A stretch of 12,185 nucleotides of DNA from Bacteroidales bacterium (GTDB taxonomy: Bacteria > Bacteroidota > Bacteroidia > Bacteroidales > DTU049), in assembly GCA_018056215.1 (NCBI GenBank), contig JAGPGB010000012.1, positions 1,546-13,730 on the forward strand, read 5' to 3'. Position numbers and translations under genes: made by a program. The notes beneath the pieces are model-generated. The model was not told where the DNA came from and did not search any database. It worked only from the letters and a program-made list of their open reading frames with translations. Position 1 is the first letter of the stretch, and every line of letters starts with the position of its first letter. Positions 1 through 6,385 of the stretch are shown here, piece by piece.

Positions 1-173
1 TCTACCATACAAATTCTGCAACCAGCAGGTTTATTTTCTATACAGAAATCTTCTAATTTCATATGACATAAAGTAGGTATTTCTATATTTATCATTTTAG
101 CTGCTTGTAAAATAGTAGTACTTTTAGGTACTTCTAATGGTATATTATTTATTGTTATATTAACAGTTTCCAT
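1..173 (-). CDS. hydA: [FeFe]-hydrogenase catalytic subunit HydA, N-terminal 57 codons only
   Basis: The ATG is at 173 and the frame stays open to the window edge, so only the N-terminal part is seen. The peptide opens with a short beta-strand segment (METVNITINN) and carries PTLC (C36) and GCRICMVE (C52, C55). These are the first three ligands of the plant-type [2Fe-2S] ferredoxin domain that begins HydA and NuoG proteins; the fourth lies outside. An AAAAAGGGGG ribosome-binding site at 181-190 sits seven bases before the ATG, and hydB ends 16 bases upstream, so the two are co-transcribed. In the trimeric electron-bifurcating hydrogenases (T. maritima HydABC type) this subunit holds the H-cluster and makes H2 in the cytoplasm. 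The N-terminus alone cannot exclude another NuoG-like protein such as a formate dehydrogenase subunit. The hydrogenase-type neighbours make HydA much the likeliest. Confidence 0.85.
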   Translation of the reverse strand, partial: METVNITINNIPLEVPKSTTILQAAKMINIEIPTLCHMKLEDFCIENKPAGCRICMV

Positions 174-189
174 ATTGTATCCCCCTTTT

Positions 190-1983
190 TTAAATGATAT
201 AAACTGCATTAAATTTACATGTTTCTAAACAAGTACCACATTTGGTACATAAATCTTGATTGATCACATGAACTTGTTTACGTTCTCCTACAATGGCATT
301 TACAGGGCATTTACGTGCACAAGCCATACAACCAGTACAATTTTCTGGATCAATATAATAGTGTATTAAATCCTTGCATTTGTTTGCTCTACATTTTTTA
401 TCTACTATATGCTCTACATATTCATCCCAGAAATTTTCTAAAGTAGATTGAACAGGATTAGGTGATGTTTGACCTAATCCACACAAAGCAGTATCTTTTA
501 TTACCATGCAAAGATTTTTTAGTAGCTCGATATCTTCCATAGTACCATTACCTTTAGTGATTTTATCTAAAATTTCACTTAATCTTTTATTACCAATTCT
601 ACAAGGAGCACATTTGCCACAGCTTTCTTCTACTGTGAAATCTAGATAAAATTTAGCAACAGATACCATACAGTCATCTTCATCCATTACTATCATACCT
701 CCCGAGCCCATCATAGAGCCTGCTGCTACTAATGTCTCATATTCTATTGGAGTATCTAAATGTTTTTCTGTTAAGCAACCGCCAGATGGACCACCTGTTT
801 GGACTGCTTTAAATTTTTTCCCATTTTTGATACCACCGCCGATTTCATATATAATTTCACGAAGAGTTATGCCCATTGGCACTTCTATTAAACCTACGTT
901 ATTTATTTTTCCTGCTAGAGCAAATACTTTTGTTCCTTTACTTTTTTCTGTACCAATAGAAGCAAACCATTCAGGACCTCTTAAAATAATAGGAGAAATA
1001 TTAGCGAAAGTTTCTACATTGTTAACATTAGTAGGTTTCCCTTTATAACCTGATACAGCTGGATAGGGTGGTTTCACTGTTGGTTCACCTCTGTTACCTT
1101 CCATTGAATGTATGAGAGCAGTCTCTTCGCCACATACGAAAGCACCTGCACCATAGCGTAGTTCTATATCAAAAGAGAAATCGCTACCAAAAATATTTTT
1201 ACCTAAAAGACCATATTCTTCTGCTTGTTTGATAGCTATTTTGAGTCTTTTAATTGCCATTGGATATTCTGCTCTTATGTATATCAATCCATGAGGAGCG
1301 CCTATTGCATAACCACAAATAGCCATAGCTTCTAAGACACTATGTGGATCACCTTCTAGCACACTTCTATCCATAAATGCTCCAGGATCTCCCTCATCTG
1401 CATTACAAACAACATATTTTTCTGGACCAGGACTAGCTGCTGCTATTTCCCATTTCACACCTGTCGGGAAACCAGCACCACCACGACCTCTCAGGCCAGA
1501 CCTTTTTATTATATCTATTACTTCATTAGGTTTTAATTCATTTAAACATTTATATAAAGCTAGATATCCATCTCTTGCTATATATTCTTCGATATTTTCA
1601 GGATCTATTACACCGCAGTTACGTAAAACTATACGAAGTTGTTTTTGATAAAAATTTATATGTTTAGAATCTGTAACAGGCTCATTAGTAACTGGATCTC
1701 TGAAAAGTAATCTTTCTACTCTACGACCTTTAATGATATGCTCATTAATAATCTCTTTAGCATCCTCTGGTTTTACATAATTATAAAATGAATTATCTGG
1801 TAAAACCTTTACTATAGGACCTCTTTCGCAAAAACCGAAACATCCAGTAGTAACTACTTTTACGAAATTTTCAAGATTATTAGCTTTAATTTCTTCGTTG
1901 AGGTTTTGCACTATTTGAGCACTTTGAGATGATTTACATCCTGTACCTCCACACACTAGAATGTGATATTTGTATGTTCCCAT
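190..1983 (-). CDS. hydB: NADH-binding subunit HydB of [FeFe]-hydrogenase (NuoE-like/NuoF/2x[4Fe-4S])
   Basis: This 597-residue protein has the full HydB layout. Residues 1-90 are a thioredoxin-like [2Fe-2S] domain with ligands C11, C16, C48 and C52. Residues about 115-450 are the NuoF core with the NADH/FMN motifs GLRGRGGAGFPTG (163-175) and CNADEGDPGAFMDR (193-206). Next comes a [4Fe-4S] site from ESCGKCAPCR (C455, C458, C461) and C501. A C-terminal two-cluster ferredoxin follows (C549/C552/C555/C559 and C579/C582/C585/C589). An extra pair, C531 and C536, with nearby H541, lies between core and ferredoxin. In the known family HydB oxidises NADH at FMN and passes electrons through Fe-S clusters to HydA and ferredoxin in a soluble complex. 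The ATG at 1983 has a good Shine-Dalgarno (AAAGGAG) that overlaps the stop codon of the upstream gene, which supports coupled translation. All expected motifs are present. Confidence 0.95.
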   Translation of the reverse strand: MGTYKYHILVCGGTGCKSSQSAQIVQNLNEEIKANNLENFVKVVTTGCFGFCERGPIVKVLPDNSFYNYVKPEDAKEIINEHIIKGRRVERLLFRDPVTNEPVTDSKHINFYQKQLRIVLRNCGVIDPENIEEYIARDGYLALYKCLNELKPNEVIDIIKRSGLRGRGGAGFPTGVKWEIAAASPGPEKYVVCNADEGDPGAFMDRSVLEGDPHSVLEAMAICGYAIGAPHGLIYIRAEYPMAIKRLKIAIKQAEEYGLLGKNIFGSDFSFDIELRYGAGAFVCGEETALIHSMEGNRGEPTVKPPYPAVSGYKGKPTNVNNVETFANISPIILRGPEWFASIGTEKSKGTKVFALAGKINNVGLIEVPMGITLREIIYEIGGGIKNGKKFKAVQTGGPSGGCLTEKHLDTPIEYETLVAAGSMMGSGGMIVMDEDDCMVSVAKFYLDFTVEESCGKCAPCRIGNKRLSEILDKITKGNGTMEDIELLKNLCMVIKDTALCGLGQTSPNPVQSTLENFWDEYVEHIVDKKCRANKCKDLIHYYIDPENCTGCMACARKCPVNAIVGERKQVHVINQDLCTKCGTCLETCKFNAVYII

Positions 1984-1990
1984 TGCTATT

Positions 1991-1997
1991 CTCCTTT
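1991..1997 (-). promoter_or_regulatory. Ribosome-binding site of hydB
   Basis: The minus strand reads AAAGGAG seven bases before the hydB ATG. It spans the TAA stop codon (1996-1998) of the preceding ferredoxin-like gene. Strong Shine-Dalgarno sites are seen only for some genes inside the two operons here; the first gene of each unit has only an A-rich leader, as is common in Bacteroidota. Confidence 0.7.
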
Positions 1998-2394
1998 ATT
2001 TATCATCTATTGTTTTATAATTTTGAGGGATTATTCCTTCGACTAGTTCTCCATTGCGGATATACTTTTCGATTATTTCATCGGCTCTTTCTTTAGTAAC
2101 CCATCCAAAAACAACTGGTTCTTGTCCTGGAAGTTTTACCTCAACAGTAGGTTCTGCATAGCTATAACCCATATCTCCTGTTTGAGTTACTATAGCTGGA
2201 ATATTACGTTTTTCTAATTCATCTACTAAAAACGTAAAAATCTCTTTTGCACCTGCAGCAATGCCACTTGTAGCCATACCTACTTTGATCTGTACCAATG
2301 ACTCTGGGTTTTCTGCTTTTTCCCTGAGACTAATTTGTTCCTCCAGATTCTTTTTAATCTTTCGGAGATCATCCAGTGAAGTAATTTTTGCCAT
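1996..2394 (-). CDS. Thioredoxin-fold (2Fe-2S) ferredoxin-like protein lacking all cysteines (HndB-type)
   Basis: This 132-residue protein begins with a charged helical segment (SLDDLRKIKKNLEEQI) and continues into the thioredoxin-like ferredoxin fold: VGMATSGIAAGA (38-49), then QTGDMGYSYAEPTVEV. The helix-then-fold layout matches the small HndB-like ferredoxins encoded just before NuoF-like subunits in hydrogenase operons. In cluster-binding relatives the loops read like ATCGIAAGA and TGCxGxC; here those places hold Ser, Asp and Tyr, and there is no cysteine anywhere in the protein. It therefore cannot bind a cysteine-ligated [2Fe-2S] cluster. It is first in the hydB-hydA unit, 12 bases from hydB, so a structural or assembly role in the complex is plausible but inferred. 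The ATG at 2394 has no Shine-Dalgarno, only an A-rich leader. Confidence 0.85.
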   Translation of the reverse strand: MAKITSLDDLRKIKKNLEEQISLREKAENPESLVQIKVGMATSGIAAGAKEIFTFLVDELEKRNIPAIVTQTGDMGYSYAEPTVEVKLPGQEPVVFGWVTKERADEIIEKYIRNGELVEGIIPQNYKTIDDK

Positions 2395-2423
2395 AACGTT
2401 TTATTATTTGTTTATTTTTTTTG

Positions 2424-2431
2424 CAAAGATA
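2424..2431 (-). promoter_or_regulatory. Promoter -7 element of the hydrogenase unit
   Basis: The minus strand reads TATCTTTG, an exact match to the Bacteroidota -7 consensus TAnnTTTG, about 30 bases before the ATG at 2394. A clear -33 TTTG is not evident; the nearest TG-containing sequence is AATGTTAT, 23 bases further upstream. Confidence 0.65.
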
Positions 2432-2439
2432 ATACTTAT

Positions 2440-2457
2440 TTGTTAATTTAATAACAT
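2440..2457 (-). promoter_or_regulatory. Putative Rex-type operator upstream of the hydBA unit
   Basis: On the plus strand the site reads TTGTTAA-TTTA-ATAACAT, against the AT-rich Rex consensus TTGTTAA-N4-TTAACAA (12 of 14 fixed positions). It begins eight bases upstream of the TATCTTTG box, so a bound protein would cover the -13 to -35 region and block RNA polymerase. A further dyad, TTGTTAT-AAAA-ATAACTA, overlaps it by one base at 2457-2474. Rex is an NADH-responsive repressor known to control hydrogenase genes in Clostridia and Thermotogales. The rex gene is not in the window. The same block recurs at 6367-6421, which is the main support. Confidence 0.5.
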
Positions 2458-2549
2458 TGTTATAAAAATAACTATATATAAAATTATCACATTTTTTATT
2501 GATTATTATCAATTAAAAAATTTTCATTTTTTACAAATATATAAATTTT

Positions 2550-3095
2550 TTAATTATTCATTTTAATTTGTTTCAAATTTTCTTCTATATATTCTTTTAA
2601 ACTACTTCTCATTACATTATTTGTAATTATATCATTTATTATATCTTTGATTTCTTTTGTGTCTAAAGTGAAATTCCCAAAATCTGTTTGATGATTATAA
2701 ATAAAATGAATATTAGGGTGAGATGTGATGAGCAGAATGATAGTACCAGCTATATCACCCATAGGTTGTCTATCTATATGAGACAATTGAAATGTAGCTT
2801 TTATTTCTGTACCCTTATTTAATTCACTTTTAATATAAAATGAGCCCCCTGCTAGCTCTGCATGGTATTTTAATAAAGAGATGCCTAATCCGACTTTTTT
2901 ATCTTTTTTAGTTGTAAAAAATGGATCTGTTATTTTTTTTAATGTATCATCGTCTATACCTATGCCATCATCAATGATTGATAATTGCAAATAATCATTT
3001 GTAATACTCTCATGTATATCAATAATTATATTGTGTGCTCCAGCACTGATAGAATTATTTACTATATCTATAATGTGATCAACTATTTCTTTCAT
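2550..3095 (-). CDS. GHKL-type ATP-binding protein (HATPase_c) of the hydrogenase locus
   Basis: This 181-residue protein is a stand-alone histidine-kinase-type ATPase domain. The N box is IVNNSISAGA (11-20), the G1 box DDGIGI (42-47), the G2 box VGLGIS (68-73) and the closing strand GTEIKATFQL (95-104). No dimerisation helix with a phospho-acceptor histidine precedes it, so it is not a complete sensor kinase. The C-terminal 75 residues (from about HIDRQPMGD) are a conserved-looking extension of unknown role. It is last in the upstream regulatory unit and overlaps the PHP gene by four bases (ATGA), implying coupled translation. ATPases of this kind recur in [FeFe]-hydrogenase clusters of Firmicutes, Thermotogae and Bacteroidota, usually next to a nuoE-like hydC. 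No hydC is present here. The function is unknown; ATP binding is well supported and kinase activity is not shown. Confidence 0.85.
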   Translation of the reverse strand: MKEIVDHIIDIVNNSISAGAHNIIIDIHESITNDYLQLSIIDDGIGIDDDTLKKITDPFFTTKKDKKVGLGISLLKYHAELAGGSFYIKSELNKGTEIKATFQLSHIDRQPMGDIAGTIILLITSHPNIHFIYNHQTDFGNFTLDTKEIKDIINDIITNNVMRSSLKEYIEENLKQIKMNN

Positions 3096-3853
3096 TTTTG
3101 GTAATTAATATAAACATCTCGGCCATCAATCTTGTGTAAAGCTTTTCTGATTTCATCAAATGTACGATTTTTTATGTGAAAAACATTAGATATACTGCCT
3201 ATATCTCTGATATAGTGTGCATCCGAGTCTGATATAAAAGTGATATTTTCTGTATAAGGAAAAGAATTTATTATACTTGTAGGATTAGAATATTTAGAAA
3301 CTTCATAAGCATCTACAGATAAATCTTTAGGGACAATACCTAATTGACTAATCAAGCTATATGTAGATCTATCGATGTGAGCTGGTATAAAAAATCCATC
3401 TAGTTCATGAACTTTTTTTTCTAAATCATCAATTGTAATGTTTGTAGCGTTTATTAGCAGCCAGTCTATCTGATCAATAATATTTTCGTCTTTATCTACG
3501 ATTAATTGATATCCAAATTTATCAGTATCATTATTAATTTTAATAATATTATCATCTACATATTTTTGGAAAAAATCTAAAGTATCAAAATCTTGAAAAA
3601 AAGCTAAGCAATGAATTTCTTCTTTAGTAGTTACCTCTAATCCGCAAAGCGTAGTAATACCATAATCTTTGGAAATATCATAAGTAACCTTGCAATTAGC
3701 TGATGCATTATGATCTGTTATACCGATGATATCAAGTCCTTTTTTTGAAGCTTCTTTTACAATATTAATAGGACTCATATCTAAGCTACCACAAGGGCTC
3801 AGCACAGTATGAATATGTAGATCAGCTACAAAATCGTACAGATTATCACTCAT
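3092..3853 (-). CDS. PHP-domain metal-dependent phosphoesterase
   Basis: This 253-residue protein carries the metal ligands expected of the PHP family in order: DLHIHT (D11, H13, H15), GITDHN (D47, H48), E73 in GLEVT, H81 in HCLAFF, PAHIDR (H159) and SDSDAH (D211, H213). These would bind two or three metal ions and hydrolyse a phosphoester or phosphoanhydride; the substrate cannot be told from sequence. Close relatives sit in [FeFe]-hydrogenase clusters next to DRTGG and ATPase proteins, so a role in phosphate-based signalling or removal of a small phosphorylated ligand is an inference from context. It starts five bases after the DRTGG gene and overlaps the following ATPase gene by four. It is not a full DNA polymerase III/X or histidinol phosphatase, whose contexts and motifs differ. 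Confidence 0.9.
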   Translation of the reverse strand: MSDNLYDFVADLHIHTVLSPCGSLDMSPINIVKEASKKGLDIIGITDHNASANCKVTYDISKDYGITTLCGLEVTTKEEIHCLAFFQDFDTLDFFQKYVDDNIIKINNDTDKFGYQLIVDKDENIIDQIDWLLINATNITIDDLEKKVHELDGFFIPAHIDRSTYSLISQLGIVPKDLSVDAYEVSKYSNPTSIINSFPYTENITFISDSDAHYIRDIGSISNVFHIKNRTFDEIRKALHKIDGRDVYINYQK

Positions 3854-3858
3854 TATCT

Positions 3859-4194
3859 TTAAGGATGTAATGCTATATATAATTTCCCAGCTGTATCGAA
3901 TGAGGTCATTGATGTAGTGATTATCGGAATATTTTCTTGTTTAGCAGCTTCTATAAGGTCATCAGCAGGTATATTATTATTTGTTATAATTATACATGCT
4001 AATTCTTTTAGAGAGGCTATAGCTACGATATTTTTGTGAGTTTGTATAGTAATCCATGCCATATTTTCATTAGCATGAGCTATCACGTCACTAAGTAAAT
4101 CAGATACATAACCATCTGTTATTATGTTTGCTATGCTGTCTTCACAGCATAAAATTTGGGTATTTTCCCATTTTAATATATCAGCTACCTTCAT
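3859..4194 (-). CDS. DRTGG-domain protein, second copy in the locus
   Basis: This 111-residue protein starts at the ATG at 4194 (MKVADILKW). An in-frame ATG at 4239 would lengthen it by 15 residues inside the preceding gene, but the site at 4194 has a clear AAGGAG six bases upstream. The sequence GYVSDLLSDVIAHANENMAW, then ITIQTHKNIVAIASLKELACII and a closing IPIITTSMTSFDTAGKLY, matches the DRTGG fold as found in hydrogenase-linked stand-alone proteins. DRTGG domains also occur between CBS and catalytic domains, and in phosphotransacetylases, where they look regulatory; the ligand is unknown. The gene overlaps the end of the sensor-like hydrogenase gene by 14 bases, so the two are translationally coupled. 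It is a paralogue of the protein encoded at 5970-6320. Confidence 0.8.
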   Translation of the reverse strand: MKVADILKWENTQILCCEDSIANIITDGYVSDLLSDVIAHANENMAWITIQTHKNIVAIASLKELACIIITNNNIPADDLIEAAKQENIPIITTSMTSFDTAGKLYIALHP

Positions 4195-5548
4195 ATTTGG
4201 CTCCTTTTTTTGAACAATCTTTTTCGAATATATTTTCACCCCATATTTTAGTAAGAATATTTTTTGCCTGCTCTGTATCTGTTAAGTTTTTGTATTGTAT
4301 AAAAACACAATCAGAAATATGTGCTTTGTTATTAGTAATATCTTCGGCTAGAGTTTTACAATTTGGTGCACCACATAGTCCACAATCTACATTTGGTAAA
4401 AAACACATTATTTCACGTATACGTTCTAATTTTTTAATAGCTTTTTCTATATCATTATCTAAATTCATTGGACGAGGTTCTATAGAAGTTATATTCATTT
4501 TGTTAATAAGTAATTTTTCGATATCTTTATTAACTTTCATATTTTTTCTTTTATTAAAAGAAATAGATGCACGTTTATACAAGCTCTCTATAGTTAGAAA
4601 ACGATTTTTAGTACATAGAATACCTCCTGCACAGCTTTCATCACAGGCTCTTAATTCTAGGAAATCTACATCTTGAATTTCATCATTTTCTATTTTTTCT
4701 AAAAAATCGCAAACGTTTACTATGCCATCAACGGCAAAAGATCTTCCTTTCACATACTGAGCTTCGCCTCGAGTCAGACTCCAAGTGATAGCCATAGGAG
4801 GTAAATTAGTGGTTTTTATTTCCATTAATTCTTCAGCTGTATAATGATTACTATTACATTTATTCATAATCATATTAAAAAAGCTATTCATGTTAATGAC
4901 TCCATTAATAACACTTTTTTCTTCGCCCACAGGACTTTTGATAGCAGCTATTTTTGCTGCACAAGGAGTAATATAAAAAATACCAATATCATCAATACTA
5001 AACCCTTGTTTAGTGAAATCATCTATGATAATTTCTGCTGTTAAATCTTTGGGAGTGCGTAATTTAATAATATTTTCTGTAAGCGATGGAAATCGAACCT
5101 GTATAAGTCTAACAATAGCAGGGCAAAATGAAGAAATTAAAGGTTTTAAATTAGATTTTTTTTGATAATTAACAATTTGATTTCTTAAAAATTCAATAGA
5201 TTGCTCTACTTCATAAATATGAGTAAAACCAAGTTCATAAATAGCTTTGTAAATTCGCTTGATAGATAAATTGTCGGGAAACTGACCTAACATAACTGAA
5301 GGTACAAGAGCAGCTTTAATTTTATATTTATTTAAAGCTGATAGGTCATCTTCTTTGATTTTAATAGCATTTATGGGACATGCTCTAAAGCATTCACCAC
5401 AATCAATACATCTATCTGGATATAAAACTGCTTTACCTTTTCTCACACGTAATGCGTGAGTAGGACAGACTCTCATACAATGAGTACAACCTACGCATAT
5501 GGATCTATCTATTTCTAGAGCATGAGAGAATATTTGATTTTTTGACAT
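4181..5548 (-). CDS. Sensor-like [FeFe]-hydrogenase homologue: 2x[4Fe-4S] + H-cluster domain + FeS domain
   Basis: This 455-residue protein has a two-cluster ferredoxin at the N-terminus (C18/C21/C24/C28 and C47/C50/C53/C57). A hydrogenase large-subunit C-terminal domain follows (about 75-320). A C-terminal DCGLCGAPNC domain (C389, C392, C397, C414) would bind another [4Fe-4S]. The three H-cluster motifs survive in altered form: P1 is SSFCPA (C142), P2 is TPCAAK (C196, K199) and P3 is ELRACDESCAGG (C302, C306). All four cysteines that hold the H-cluster cubane and the bridging iron are therefore present. The proton-relay cysteine that precedes C142 in catalytic enzymes is Phe141, and the P2 and P3 methionines are Thr194 and Arg300. 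This pattern fits sensory rather than catalytic hydrogenases, though the PAS domain of classical HydS is absent. It lies three bases after the RsbW-like gene, amid regulatory genes, which suggests an H2 or redox sensor. No Shine-Dalgarno is seen. Confidence 0.85.
   Translation of the reverse strand: MSKNQIFSHALEIDRSICVGCTHCMRVCPTHALRVRKGKAVLYPDRCIDCGECFRACPINAIKIKEDDLSALNKYKIKAALVPSVMLGQFPDNLSIKRIYKAIYELGFTHIYEVEQSIEFLRNQIVNYQKKSNLKPLISSFCPAIVRLIQVRFPSLTENIIKLRTPKDLTAEIIIDDFTKQGFSIDDIGIFYITPCAAKIAAIKSPVGEEKSVINGVINMNSFFNMIMNKCNSNHYTAEELMEIKTTNLPPMAITWSLTRGEAQYVKGRSFAVDGIVNVCDFLEKIENDEIQDVDFLELRACDESCAGGILCTKNRFLTIESLYKRASISFNKRKNMKVNKDIEKLLINKMNITSIEPRPMNLDNDIEKAIKKLERIREIMCFLPNVDCGLCGAPNCKTLAEDITNNKAHISDCVFIQYKNLTDTEQAKNILTKIWGENIFEKDCSKKGAKYEGS
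4201..4206 (-). promoter_or_regulatory. Ribosome-binding site that fixes the DRTGG start at 4194
   Basis: The minus strand reads AAGGAG, six bases before the ATG at 4194 and inside the 3' end of the preceding gene. The alternative ATG at 4239 would put this site inside the coding region, so it decides the start. Confidence 0.7.
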
Positions 5549-5551
5549 AGA

Positions 5552-5962
5552 TTAAAGATAATTTATTAAAATAACTTCTGTTCCTTTATTAACTTCGCTA
5601 CTGATGTGCATATAATCAGTATTTTTTTTCATATTAGGCAATCCCATACCAGCGCCGAAGCCTAATTCACGAACTATAGGTGAAGCTGTAGAATAGCCTT
5701 GTTCCATAGCTTTATTAATATCTGGTATACCGGGGCCTTCATCTTTCAAAGTGATTTTTATTTTTTCAGTATCTATTTCCACAGTTATCACACCATGATA
5801 TGCATGAGCTACTATATTAACTTCTCCTTCATATAAAGCAATAACGACTTTTTTAATAATTTTATGGTCAATATTCAATTGTTTTAGTACTTTTTTCACT
5901 TCGCTGCTACATTTACCTGCATTACTAAAATCGCCACCTTGTACTTTATATGTTAAAATCAT
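5552..5962 (-). CDS. SpoIIAB/RsbW-like anti-sigma-type ATP-binding protein
   Basis: This 136-residue protein has the Bergerat ATP-binding motifs of the anti-sigma factor kinase group: N box ALYEGEVNIVAHA (E45, N49), G1 box DEGPGIPD (74-81), G2 box GFGAGMGLPNM (101-111) and GTEV (127-130). Family members bind ATP, phosphorylate a serine on an anti-anti-sigma partner, or bind a sigma factor. No STAS-domain partner, PP2C phosphatase or sigma factor gene lies in the window, so neither activity can be claimed. It sits seven bases after a DRTGG gene and three before the sensor-like hydrogenase. Homologues hold the same position in many [FeFe]-hydrogenase clusters, which suggests that the sensor hydrogenase and this ATPase act together. 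The ATG at 5962 lacks a Shine-Dalgarno. Confidence 0.88.
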   Translation of the reverse strand: MILTYKVQGGDFSNAGKCSSEVKKVLKQLNIDHKIIKKVVIALYEGEVNIVAHAYHGVITVEIDTEKIKITLKDEGPGIPDINKAMEQGYSTASPIVRELGFGAGMGLPNMKKNTDYMHISSEVNKGTEVILINYL

Positions 5963-5969
5963 ATTTTAT

Positions 5970-6320
5970 TCAGTATATTGGTTTTACACCCAGATTGTAT
6001 AGTATACCAGAAACTTTGAAAACTGAATATGGACTTTGTATTACAAGTATTTTATTTTCATTAGCTAATTTAATAATATCAGTATTTATCATTTTATTTC
6101 TAGCATATATCACATATTTTATTTCAGCAAGTTCACAAGTTCTAATTGTCTGAATATTATTTAATCCCGTTATCAATATTACATCTTCTTTATCTATAGT
6201 TAGTACATCACTCATCAGATCTGATGAAAATCCATATTCTACTTCATTATCTAAGTACTCTTTGCAAGTATATACTGTTCCTTCGATTGCTTTAGCTATT
6301 ACACTTAATTTAACTCCCAT
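5970..6320 (-). CDS. DRTGG-domain protein, first gene of the hydrogenase regulatory unit
   Basis: This 116-residue protein shares the pattern of the 3859-4194 product: GFSSDLMSDVLTIDKEDVILIT, then INNIQ-like and CELAEIKYVIYA strands, and a closing ILVIQSPYSVFKVSGILYNLG. This is the compact DRTGG fold; the literal DRTGG signature is not conserved. The two copies are diverged in sequence and each precedes a different partner: this one the RsbW-like ATPase, the other the PHP protein. That suggests two small sensor-effector pairs in one operon. It is first in the unit, about 45 bases after a TAnnTTTG box and the Rex-like operator. The ATG at 6320 has only an A-rich leader and no Shine-Dalgarno. 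The ligand and biochemical role are unknown. Confidence 0.75.
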   Translation of the reverse strand: MGVKLSVIAKAIEGTVYTCKEYLDNEVEYGFSSDLMSDVLTIDKEDVILITGLNNIQTIRTCELAEIKYVIYARNKMINTDIIKLANENKILVIQSPYSVFKVSGILYNLGVKPIY

Positions 6321-6369
6321 TATTTTTTATGTTTTTAATAATTAAAATCTGTTGGTGTTTATTTTTTTA

Positions 6370-6377
6370 CAAAATTA
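6370..6377 (-). promoter_or_regulatory. Promoter -7 element of the regulatory unit
   Basis: The minus strand reads TAATTTTG, matching TAnnTTTG. A TTG lies 23 bases further upstream (ATTGTTAT) and could act as the -33 element at slightly long spacing. The leader to the ATG at 6320 would be about 45 bases. Confidence 0.6.
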
Positions 6378-6385
6378 ATATTTAT

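Noticed and set aside
827..1048. Plus-strand open frame inside hydB
   Set aside because: It lies wholly opposite conserved NuoF-core codons and has no recognisable protein features. The other short frames at 2261, 4844, 5950, 6882, 7306 and 9383 (plus) and 8033, 8441 and 8708 (minus) were rejected for the same reason.
2452..2462. TAACA-T-TGTTA inverted repeat as an independent operator
   Set aside because: It arises from the junction of the two overlapping Rex-like dyads, and the copy at 6398-6408 is explained the same way, so it is not listed separately.
2492..2520. Hairpin ATTGAT-TATT-ATCAAT between the two hydrogenase units as a terminator for the regulatory operon
   Set aside because: On the minus strand the 3' arm is followed by an A run rather than a T run, and the stem is only six pairs plus imperfect A/T flanks. 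A transcript could well read through.
4195..4239. Earlier ATG at 4239 for the DRTGG gene
   Set aside because: The added MKIYSKKIVQKKEPN segment is not part of the domain, and the only good Shine-Dalgarno lies downstream of it, in front of the ATG at 4194.
4128..4676. Plus-strand open frame of 182 codons opposite the sensor-like hydrogenase and DRTGG genes
   Set aside because: It overlaps two well-supported minus-strand genes, has no recognisable domain or leader, and reads as the low-complexity F/L/S/I-rich shadow expected opposite AT-rich coding DNA.
5552..5962. Assignment as a true anti-sigma factor (RsbW or SpoIIAB) controlling a stress sigma factor
   Set aside because: The ATP-binding motifs fit, but no STAS antagonist, phosphatase or sigma factor is encoded nearby and the neighbours are hydrogenase genes, so only the family-level call is kept.
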